From contig JAXHUK010000043.1 in assembly GCA_034189725.1 (NCBI GenBank), positions 1 through 12,115 of the forward strand: a DNA stretch of 12,115 nt, read 5' to 3'. Below are positions 1-4,844 of this stretch, piece by piece (position 1 is the stretch's first letter; the number at the start of each line of letters is the position of its first letter). The position numbers were made by a program, and so were the translations under genes. This DNA comes from JAXHUK01 sp034189725 (GTDB lineage Bacteria > Chloroflexota > Dehalococcoidia > SZUA-161). A model generated the notes under the pieces. The model had not been told where the DNA came from, made no database searches, and was given only the letters and a program-made list of their open reading frames with translations.

Positions 1-1085
1 CCTTTCTGAAGGAGAACCAGGCCCGGGGATACTTCAGTGGGGAGCCGCTAGAACACTTCTACAACAGTCACGTGGGGGCAGGATCTGTCCTCTCAAACGC
101 CTCGGACATGGCCAAGTATATCAAGATGGTTCTCGGTCACGGCCAGTGTGAAGGCAACCGGGTACTGCGGCCTGAGACTCTCGATGAGATGCTTACGCCG
201 CAAGATCTGGGCATAGGCCTGGATTCTGTCAAATGGTCACGGCAGGGGCTGGGTTGGGGCTTGAGTGACCCTGAACTCGAATATGCCGGCCGGGTATGTG
301 GACACGATGGTGCCACTGTAGGTTTCTGTAGCCATTTGGAGATATTGGTCGACCAGCAACTAGGTGTTGTAATTCTGACGAACTCTGACCAGAAGAATGC
401 ACTGGGTGTCATCGTCGAAATTGGCAGAGAGACCTTGAAACTGGCTATAAAGGACAAGGCTGGCATTGACCCGGTGGAGCTTTCCGAAGCATATCACTCG
501 CCGCATGCTACTTGGCCACAGGAGAAGCTTGAGGCTTTGGCTGGGGTTTATGTCACAGAGGGAGGCTACGATACCATCAAGGCCACAGCCACGGGACTGG
601 AGTGGACAATGGATGGAGGCACGCCGCAGAAGCTGGTTCCTCTGGAGAATGGCCGTTTTGCCCTACCTGACTCCCAGGAGTTCCAGATAGAATTCACTAC
701 GATCTCCGGACGGGACGTGATGGTTCTGCATAGTGCGTATACTGGTCTGCGGGGCGATAGATACGACCCAGGGCCTACGCCTGCCGTGTGGTCTAACCGG
801 CTGGGGAAATACGAGATAACCAAGCTGTACCCGGATGACTGCTTTAGATTTCTTCCCGAAGAGCTGCGCTTAGTGCCCGACTCCATTGATCTAGCTGACA
901 GGGACCGGATGCTGGTCATCAGGTATCCCGTACAGGGTACGGTGATTTGGCTGGTCATAGAGCCACTCAGCGACACCGTGGCATTGATTCGCGGACTGGG
1001 CAGTGACAAAGGTGGCGCGCTGCAGATTGTGATGGTTGATGGTGAGGAGCAGATTCAGCTCTGGGGAAGCCTGTACAAGAAATGA
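1..1085 (+). CDS. Beta-lactamase-family serine hydrolase, C-terminal part (5' truncated by window edge)
   Basis: The reading frame is open from base 3 to the TGA stop at 1083-1085, so the gene begins before the window. A GTG at 72 is in frame, but conserved coding sequence continues upstream of it and I do not take it as the start. The segment GAGSVLSNASDMAKY, followed by a GLGWG stretch, an HDGATVGF motif and a VVILTNSD strand, is typical of the class C beta-lactamase/penicillin-binding-protein-like fold (serine beta-lactamase-related hydrolases, PF00144 type). HDG takes the place of the KTG/HxG box lining the active site. The catalytic SxxK and YxN motifs would lie upstream and cannot be checked. 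After about residue 150 (counted from base 72) comes a beta-rich C-terminal domain of about 190 residues (LAGVYVTEGG, LGKYEITKLY), as found in many such esterase/peptidase-like proteins. The substrate is unknown and antibiotic resistance should not be assumed. Confidence 0.85.
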   Translation, partial: FLKENQARGYFSGEPLEHFYNSHVGAGSVLSNASDMAKYIKMVLGHGQCEGNRVLRPETLDEMLTPQDLGIGLDSVKWSRQGLGWGLSDPELEYAGRVCGHDGATVGFCSHLEILVDQQLGVVILTNSDQKNALGVIVEIGRETLKLAIKDKAGIDPVELSEAYHSPHATWPQEKLEALAGVYVTEGGYDTIKATATGLEWTMDGGTPQKLVPLENGRFALPDSQEFQIEFTTISGRDVMVLHSAYTGLRGDRYDPGPTPAVWSNRLGKYEITKLYPDDCFRFLPEELRLVPDSIDLADRDRMLVIRYPVQGTVIWLVIEPLSDTVALIRGLGSDKGGALQIVMVDGEEQIQLWGSLYKK

Positions 1086-1124
1086 TCGGAGTTCATAGAG
1101 CACGAGTCGAAATAGATGCTCGGG

Positions 1125-1141
1125 GAATTCCAGGGACACAA
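1125..1141 (+). repeat. Solitary repeat end (GAATTCCAGGGACACAA)
   Basis: This 17-bp stretch matches the left terminus of the 349-bp repeat copies at 1612 and 4815 (AATTCCAGGGACACAA in copy 2) and then diverges. No partner end or repeat body follows. It lies in the 170-bp gap between the hydrolase and the GYD-like gene. It may be a leftover terminus of a deleted copy or a preferred target sequence. Otherwise I see no convincing terminator or promoter in 1086-1240. Confidence 0.5.
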
Positions 1142-1255
1142 CCACGTTCTCTCTAGTACCCTCTTGTGCTACACTTTGCCCAAGGGGGAGCGCATCCTCA
1201 AGTTTATAGTAGGCACTGAGGAATGCTTACCCACAAAGAAAAGGAGATAATTCAA

Positions 1256-1597
1256 ATGGCAAAGTACTTGATTGAGGAGACCATGACAGCCCAGGCAGCG
1301 GCAGGTATTATGCAGAAGCCAGAAGACCGCACCGAGGTTCTACGGCCCATTTTTGAGGCTGCCGGTTGTAGGTTGGAGCAGTTTTACGTTTCTGCTATCG
1401 AGAACAAGGATTATTTTATAGTCGAGGCCCCTGACCTAAACAGTGTATACACAGTAGGTGCGACTTTCATGGCTGGGGGAACAGCATTATTTCTCAAGTA
1501 TACACCGCTTCTAACAGTGCCTGAAGCAGTGGACTTACCGGCAAGTAACAAATTTCAAAGCATCTTAAGGTTGGTATGGGTACCACGAGAGACATAG
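1256..1597 (+). CDS. GYD-domain-like small protein
   Basis: This encodes 113 residues from the ATG at 1256. I chose that start over the upstream ATG at 1223 because AAGGAG at 1241-1246 sits 9 bases before it and because MAKYLIEETM matches the usual beginning of this family (MxxYIxLxxxT). The domain is a compact ferredoxin-like alpha/beta fold of about 90 residues. Visible parts are a first strand (KYLIEE), a helix after T10, a strand with RLEQFYVS, and the DYFIVEAPD segment, which corresponds to the GEYDxVxIxEAPD signature that names GYD proteins (PF08734). Here the G-Y-D motif is NKDYF, so the glycine is lost. The biochemical function of the family is not known to me. It is probably monocistronic and is followed 14 bases after the stop by a mobile repeat. 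I am fairly sure of the family but not of any role. Confidence 0.7.
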   Translation: MAKYLIEETMTAQAAAGIMQKPEDRTEVLRPIFEAAGCRLEQFYVSAIENKDYFIVEAPDLNSVYTVGATFMAGGTALFLKYTPLLTVPEAVDLPASNKFQSILRLVWVPRET

Positions 1598-1601
1598 CTG
1601 T

Positions 1602-1619
1602 GAATTCCAGGAATTCCAG
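1602..1619 (+). repeat. Tandem duplication GAATTCCAG x2 at the left edge of repeat copy 1
   Basis: GAATTCCAG occurs twice back to back (1602-1610 and 1611-1619). The second unit is the terminus of the 349-bp repeat. It may be a duplicated end produced at insertion or by slippage. Copy 2 has only one unit. Confidence 0.6.
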
Positions 1620-1960
1620 TGGCACAATACTAAATTATTGACGATCGGTCAGTATACACAAAGCCATCGGTGAAGCACACTGCCAATATGCCCAAAATTC
1701 CATCAGCATGAACGAACAGGCAGGCCCATTGGAAGTGATTTGCTCATGGATTTCTCTGTCATTGCGAGCCGTAGGCGTGGCAATCTCACCGTCAGAATAG
1801 GTATATGTAGGGATTGCTTCGTCGCTTGCGCTCCTTGCAATGACGAGTAAGGTAGCCGCTTATTGAATTCATAGATTAAGGTGCCCATATCGAGAAACGA
1901 GATGATGCGCTTGTAACCGTGTCACCGCTGCTAGTAACTTAGTATCGTGTCCCCTGAATT
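1612..1960 (+). mobile_element. MITE-like 349-bp repeat, copy 1
   Basis: The segment aligns without gaps to 4815-5163 (constant offset 3203), with about 35 mismatches by my count, or about 90% identity. The ends are imperfect inverted repeats: the left end AATTCCAGTGGCACAATACT resembles the reverse complement of the right end, AATTCAGGGGACACGATACT. No plausible transposase fits inside, and the short minus-strand ORF here is a repeat-derived frame. This suggests a non-autonomous element mobilised in trans; I could not identify the family or a clear target-site duplication. Ends containing GGGACAC(A/G)ATACT are, as far as I recall, seen around Y1/IS200-like transposase genes, but this is uncertain. 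The right end abuts the stop codon of the integrase fragment. Confidence 0.75.
1758..1844 (+). repeat. Nested palindromic repeat of the GTCATTGCGAG type, inside copy 1
   Basis: GTCATTGCGAG at the left and CTTGCAATGAC at the right are near-perfect inverted ends of an 87-bp unit. The inner arms GGCAATCTC and GGATTGCTTC also pair partly. This is a widespread class of small intergenic palindromes in bacterial genomes. The same unit lies at 4961-5047 in copy 2. It can fold into a long hairpin and gives spurious ORFs on the minus strand. Confidence 0.8.
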
Positions 1961-1966
1961 GCCAAA

Positions 1967-2233
1967 TTAAGGTGACTTCATCTCGACCCAATCCGGGTGA
2001 CACTCGGGCAGGGAAACTTGCAGGAAGAGCTGTATCGCATCCATTGCTTGATTAACCTGCCAGTCAGTAAATCTATCTTGAGAGGCCAGGCCATTCACGA
2101 ATTGCTTTACTGACACCGCCTTGCCAACATCGTCTGAGTAATGACCATCATCGAGGTACATCTTGACCCATCTTAATATGGTAGGGTCGTTGGTTGGGCC
2201 TTGTGGCAGGTTATTCTCTAAGGTACTGCTCAA
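1967..2233 (-). pseudogene. intI: 5' fragment of a probable integron-type tyrosine recombinase
   Basis: The minus-strand frame gives 88 residues from a possible TTG start at 2231-2233 (no good Shine-Dalgarno sequence; the frame is closed by a TGA not far upstream) to a TAA at 1967-1969. It stops six bases short of the end of repeat copy 1. The part around residues 56-72, with DWQVNQAMDAIQLFLQ, resembles the N-terminal extension of environmental integron integrases (a WQxxQAxDAxxLY/FL helix preceding the SAM-like core-binding domain). The catalytic domain with the R-H-R-Y residues is absent, so the product cannot be an active recombinase. Its position supports the call: it is divergent from the cassette, and its start lies about 165 bp from the core site at 2398, as intI lies relative to attI. 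Without that context it would only be a hypothetical ORF. A different XerC/D-like recombinase remains possible. Confidence 0.5.
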
Positions 2234-2287
2234 ATTCGCTGAGGAGCATGCTGTTTCGAGTCATCACTAACAGAATTCTTTGCTATA

Positions 2288-2345
2288 TTATATGCAATAC
2301 AGTATTATGTCGCTAAGCTATCCTATAACAAATATTTGCATATAA
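2288..2345. promoter_or_regulatory. Inverted repeat TTATATGCAA...TTGCATATAA (possible operator or attI-associated structure)
   Basis: The ten-base arms at 2288-2297 and 2336-2345 are perfect reverse complements separated by 38 bases. A smaller palindrome AATAC-A-GTATT lies at 2296-2306. Both are in the AT-rich stretch between the integrase fragment and the cassette core site. They could be binding sites for a regulator or recombinase accessory sites; AT-rich DNA also yields such repeats by chance. Confidence 0.35.
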
Positions 2346-2362
2346 AATCTATATTGGGGAAA

Positions 2363-2392
2363 TATACAGGGGAAAACACACGCCAATATAAT
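2363..2392 (+). promoter_or_regulatory. Candidate promoter for the restriction-modification cassette
   Basis: A perfect TATAAT at 2387-2392 is preceded by TATACA (2363-2368, 4 of 6 matches to TTGACA) with an 18-base spacer. Transcription would start near 2399, at the cassette boundary, 28 bases before the first start codon. The inverted repeat TATATTGG (2350-2357)/CCAATATA (2383-2390) overlaps the -10 box and could be an operator. If real, this promoter lies outside the cassette and would play the part of an integron Pc promoter. The local AT richness lowers confidence. Confidence 0.35.
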
Positions 2393-2397
2393 AATAA

Positions 2398-2404
2398 GTT
2401 AGAC
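2398..2404 (+). other. Integron core site GTTAGAC (attI/cassette junction)
   Basis: The sequence fits GTTRRRY, the consensus where integron integrases cut between G and TT. It is the exact reverse complement of GTCTAAC at 4499-4505, the inverse core of the attC-like site after the cassette. That pairing is expected because, in the excised circle, these two sequences form the outer ends of one attC hairpin. It lies 22 bases before the first cassette start codon and downstream of the integrase fragment, where attI is expected. Confidence 0.65.
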
Positions 2405-2426
2405 CAAATAAAAGAAAGGTGTGGCA

Positions 2427-2975
2427 ATGGCAAGACGAAATATATACAAACATTCCATCGACCTTAAGAAATTAAAGATAAAAAACGCCGAACGGAATGA
2501 ATTTGCAAAAAGACTTGAAGAAATACCTTATCGTGGATATGAGGTAGAGGATATAACCGATGGGAGAAAAATTGTTATCGTGAAACCGGGAGGGAAACAG
2601 GCATGGGGGAAAATGCGAAAAGAAGACTTTTTCGTCTTCATTTATAACTCATTAGAGCAAACTCTTTGGCAAATAACCCACAAACAAATATACGAGGATT
2701 TAAACGAAAAAGCAAAAGTAGACAAAGTAGCTACTATCGAAATTTTAGAAGCATTTGAAAAAGTCTATCACGGTGAAGACCCAGAAGACACTCTAAAGTC
2801 AATTGCATTGAATAATCCGACAGGAGAAAATCCAGAAGCTCTTTTGAAAGCATATAAATGGATTTGGGGTCAGGAAGATGTTAATTATCCATCGGGTCAA
2901 GGAAGAGCTATGTCATGGGAAGGTTTAAAAGAATTATTAGAATCTTTGACAGAGGGTAATATCATGGGGAACTGA
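2427..2975 (+). CDS. Unrecognised protein, first gene of the restriction-modification cassette
   Basis: I do not recognise a family. The start is set at the ATG at 2427 (182 residues): AAAGGTG (2415-2421) is a suitable ribosome binding site for it, whereas the alternative GTG at 2421 would overlap that site. The protein is soluble-looking, with no signal peptide or membrane segment. The N-terminus is basic (MARRN...DLKKLKIKN), then a helix rich in E/K/R and a short beta-rich part (EVEDITDGRKIVIVKPGG, residues 39-56). An aromatic stretch (EDFFVFIYNSLEQTLWQITHKQIYEDL) covers about residues 66-92, and a helical acidic C-terminal half has tryptophans at 145, 147 and 164. It is 24 bases upstream of the methyltransferase on the same strand, with codon use even more AT-rich. 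It could be a control or accessory subunit or a specificity partner; nothing in the sequence decides this. A classical helix-turn-helix controller protein (about 80 residues) it is not. Confidence 0.75.
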   Translation: MARRNIYKHSIDLKKLKIKNAERNEFAKRLEEIPYRGYEVEDITDGRKIVIVKPGGKQAWGKMRKEDFFVFIYNSLEQTLWQITHKQIYEDLNEKAKVDKVATIEILEAFEKVYHGEDPEDTLKSIALNNPTGENPEALLKAYKWIWGQEDVNYPSGQGRAMSWEGLKELLESLTEGNIMGN

Positions 2976-2999
2976 TTTAACTTACAGATAGGAAATAAC

Positions 3000-3878
3000 A
3001 TGAGATACAAAGAAGCAGAAGAAAACTACATATTGCCGTTAATGGTCATGGAGAGTTCTGAATATTCTCCAAATCACTGTGTTTTTCGGAACGATGAAAT
3101 CGGAATATGGCTCTATCACGCCAATTGCATCGAGTTTATGGATATGCTTATTAGCAAATACCCCGAAGGTAAGTTCGATATGATTTTTACGGACCCGCCA
3201 TACTTTCTGTCGAATGGCGGCATTACCTGTCATGCCGGGAAGATGGTTAAGGTTGACAAAGGCCAATGGGACAAGTCGAACGGCCCCGAAATGAATCACG
3301 AGTTCAACATGGCATGGCTTTCGAGGTGCCAAAGAATACTGAAGCCTGACGGAACCATTTGGGTGTCTGGGACACACCATGTAATTCATTCTGTTGGCTA
3401 TGCCATGCAACAACTAGGAATGAAGATCCTCAACGACATTACTTGGGAAAAACCAAACCCACCTCCGAACCTTTCTTGCCGCTATTTCACACATTCGACG
3501 GAAACAATAATATGGGCAGCTAAAACTGAAAAATCAAAGCATTGTTTTAATTATGACAAAATGCGTCAAGTCAACAAGGGTAAACAGATGAAAACGGTGT
3601 GGTCTTTCATGGCACCTAACGGAGAGGAAAAGGAATTTGGAAAACATCCTACTCAAAAGCCCGTCGCTCTTTTGGAAAGAATCATCTTGGCATCAACAAA
3701 CGAAGGTGATTTGATTTTTGATCCTTTTTCAGGCAGTTCAACTACTGGTATAGCCGCAATAAATACTCATCGGAGGTTTGTGGGAACGGAACTTGAGTCT
3801 GAATTTATCAATCTGTCTATTGCCCGATTGAAGCGTGCGATAGGCATCTGGCAGTCATCGCTAAATTTCACACGCTAA
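3000..3878 (+). CDS. DpnA-like DNA adenine-N6 methyltransferase
   Basis: Transfers a methyl group from S-adenosylmethionine to DNA, and as the modification arm of the cassette would protect host sites. The catalytic motif IV is DPPY at residues 65-68, in DPPYFLSNGG, and precedes the SAM-binding motif I, DPFSGSSTTG at 241-250, so the order is that of the beta class. Other marks are WDKS (90-93), ILKPDGTIWVSG (113-124), PNLSCRYFTHSTE (156-168) and KHPTQKP (215-221). All of these closely resemble, from memory, DpnA (M2) of the DpnII GATC system and its relatives. The second glycine of the FxGxG motif is a serine (FSGSS). Length (292) is normal. The start ATG at 3000 has only a weak AGG-containing site upstream. 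The stop is 11 bases before the nuclease start, so the two are probably co-translated. GATC specificity is inferred, not shown; unlike DpnII, no DpnM-type alpha-class enzyme is present. Confidence 0.9.
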   Translation: MRYKEAEENYILPLMVMESSEYSPNHCVFRNDEIGIWLYHANCIEFMDMLISKYPEGKFDMIFTDPPYFLSNGGITCHAGKMVKVDKGQWDKSNGPEMNHEFNMAWLSRCQRILKPDGTIWVSGTHHVIHSVGYAMQQLGMKILNDITWEKPNPPPNLSCRYFTHSTETIIWAAKTEKSKHCFNYDKMRQVNKGKQMKTVWSFMAPNGEEKEFGKHPTQKPVALLERIILASTNEGDLIFDPFSGSSTTGIAAINTHRRFVGTELESEFINLSIARLKRAIGIWQSSLNFTR

Positions 3879-3889
3879 GGGGTATTACA

Positions 3890-4495
3890 GTGGAAAGAGA
3901 AGAGGCAATCAGAAAATTGAAAGAATTGGAAGGTAAGGACTTGGTAGCACTTGCGAGTCGATATGATGTCACTGTTTGGAAAGGCAACAAAAAGAATAAG
4001 GGTTGGGCAGGACATGTGCTTGAACGATGTTTAGGGCTTCCGGTAAACTCGGCCCAGTCGCCAAATTTCGGTTCATGGGAGCTTAAGATAGTTCCTCTAA
4101 AAAGACTTGCAAACGGTAACATTGTAGTCAAAGAGACAATGGCTATTACTATGATTGACCCCTACAATGTAGCTAATACACCTTTTGAACAAAGCCACTT
4201 GCTTGCGAAACTCAAAAAGGCGGTTGTATGCGCTCGCCTCTTTGAGTCCCAAAATGAAGACAGATCAATCTTGGTGCGTGTCTCGGCATTTGACCTTAAC
4301 GACAAATCCATCTATGAGCAGGTTAAAAGGGATTATGAAGAAACGAGAGGTTGTATTTTGATAAAAGGATTTGAACATCTCACAGGCGCAATGGGTGTAT
4401 TGGTTCAACCGAGAACTAAGGGAGCTGGTCACGGAAGCACCAGCAGGGCTTTCTATGCGCGAACTCAATTTGTCGCAAAAATACTTGGAATTTAA
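3890..4495 (+). CDS. MutH/Sau3AI-family restriction endonuclease
   Basis: Probably cuts DNA at the site protected by the adjacent methyltransferase. The 201 residues match the length and layout of MutH-like nucleases. An N-terminal helix ends in KGWAGHVLERCLGL (residues 37-50; E45 corresponds to the first acidic residue of the MutH core). Then comes the ExK motif WELKIVPL (E64, K66), the helix QSHLLAKLKKAVV (101-113) matching the MutH segment that holds its extra catalytic lysine, and the C-terminal SRAFYARTQFVAKIL, which matches the RxFYLKKxF end of MutH. The aspartate that precedes ExK in MutH (D70 in E. coli) seems to be N59 (SPNFGSWELK), with a loop two residues shorter. It starts with GTG at 3890, preceded by TAAGGGGT overlapping the methyltransferase stop. 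As it is paired with a methyltransferase and no mutS/mutL is seen, a restriction role is more likely than mismatch repair. GATC or a related site is the first guess. Confidence 0.85.
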   Translation: MEREEAIRKLKELEGKDLVALASRYDVTVWKGNKKNKGWAGHVLERCLGLPVNSAQSPNFGSWELKIVPLKRLANGNIVVKETMAITMIDPYNVANTPFEQSHLLAKLKKAVVCARLFESQNEDRSILVRVSAFDLNDKSIYEQVKRDYEETRGCILIKGFEHLTGAMGVLVQPRTKGAGHGSTSRAFYARTQFVAKILGI

Positions 4496-4498
4496 ATG

Positions 4499-4571
4499 GT
4501 CTAACAAGGCACTGCACTGGACAAGGATTCCGCTGTGCTCCATCCCCGCCAGTGAGTTCAAATCGTTAGGC
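4499..4571 (+). other. attC-like recombination site (73 bp)
   Basis: The inverse core GTCTAAC (4499-4505, RYYYAAC) and core GTTAGGC (4565-4571, GTTRRRY) bracket an imperfect inverted repeat. CACTGG (4515-4520) pairs with CCAGTG, and GGAT pairs with ATCC further in, leaving a loop of about a dozen bases. Between the cores and the stem are unpaired stretches of 9-10 bases, as in the unpaired central spacer of attC. It begins four bases after the nuclease stop codon. The translated reading (NKALHWTRIPLCSIPASEF) resembles peptides I recall from frames running through attC sites in other genomes (ALHxTAIPLRSIAAGE). Confidence 0.7.
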
Positions 4572-4814
4572 GGCATTGCACGAACCATCTTGCAGCGAGG
4601 AGGTAAGATCATACCAAGAGCCTCTTGGTGTGGAAAATTGTCACCTTTAATGAGTGCGATGGTAAATGCTAACAATGCTCCGGCTTGGATTGTCGGTAAT
4701 GCAAGAGACACCGTATCTATGAAGCAGCACATGAAGAGAGGCTACGAAGTAGATTGCTCTGATCATGTGACTCGCTATGATGATCTGGGGTTGGAACATT
4801 ATATAAAAATTGCC
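4566..4814 (+). mobile_element. Truncated second integron cassette
   Basis: The sequence starts at the cut point of GTTAGGC and runs into repeat copy 2 at 4815. The matching inverse core GCCTAAC, which should close this cassette, is not present before the repeat. Only the 5' part therefore remains. Confidence 0.5.
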
Positions 4815-4844
4815 AATTCCAGGGACACAATACTAAATTATTGA
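4611..4844 (+). pseudogene. Truncated ORF of the second cassette, stop supplied by the repeat
   Basis: A strong ribosome binding site GAGGAGGT (4597-4604) is followed six bases later by ATA (4611) where a start codon would be expected. The first in-frame ATG is only at 4650. The frame reads IPRASWCGKLSPLMSAMVN, then WIVGNARDTVS and HMKRGYEVDCSDHV, and ends with NSRDTILNY from the repeat end before the TGA at 4842-4844. I do not recognise a family. Either ATA is a decayed ATG or a rare start codon is used. The 3' end is lost at the repeat, so I treat it as a remnant. Confidence 0.4.

Larger units (their letters stand above)
2399..4565 (+). mobile_element. Putative integron gene cassette carrying a restriction-modification system
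   Basis: The boundaries are set by the cut positions in the two core sites, G|TTAGAC at 2398 and G|TTAGGC at 4565. The unit would be 2167 bp with three same-strand genes: an unknown protein, a DpnA-like methyltransferase and a MutH-like nuclease. The last stop codon is four bases before the attC, which is the tight packing typical of cassettes. Most cassettes carry one gene, so three is large, but restriction-modification cassettes are known from chromosomal integrons. The composition is more AT-rich than both flanks, especially in the first gene, which supports acquisition from elsewhere. Confidence 0.6.

Noticed and set aside
1758..1844. CRISPR-like or tandem repeat array
   Set aside because: There is only one palindromic unit per 349-bp copy, with no regular spacers and no cas genes.
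1703..1888. 61-codon minus-strand ORF in repeat copy 1
   Set aside because: It runs across the nested palindrome, the matching frame differs in copy 2, and the peptide is typical of translated repeats.
3890..4495. Mismatch-repair MutH proper
   Set aside because: The gene is paired with a methyltransferase inside a mobile cassette and no mutS or mutL is present, so a restriction enzyme of the same fold is more likely.
4371..4610. Upstream part of the 157-codon plus-strand ORF
   Set aside because: It overlaps the 3' end of the MutH-like gene in another frame and then reads through the attC-like site; only the part after the GAGGAGGT ribosome site may be a real remnant.
4679..4685. A second attC inverse core within the truncated cassette
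   Set aside because: The nearest candidate, TGCTAAC at 4668-4674, does not fit RYYYAAC and is not complementary to the GTTAGGC that should pair with it.
4265..4732. 155-codon minus-strand ORF across the nuclease end and attC
   Set aside because: It is antisense to a well-supported gene and recognisable site, with no family resemblance.
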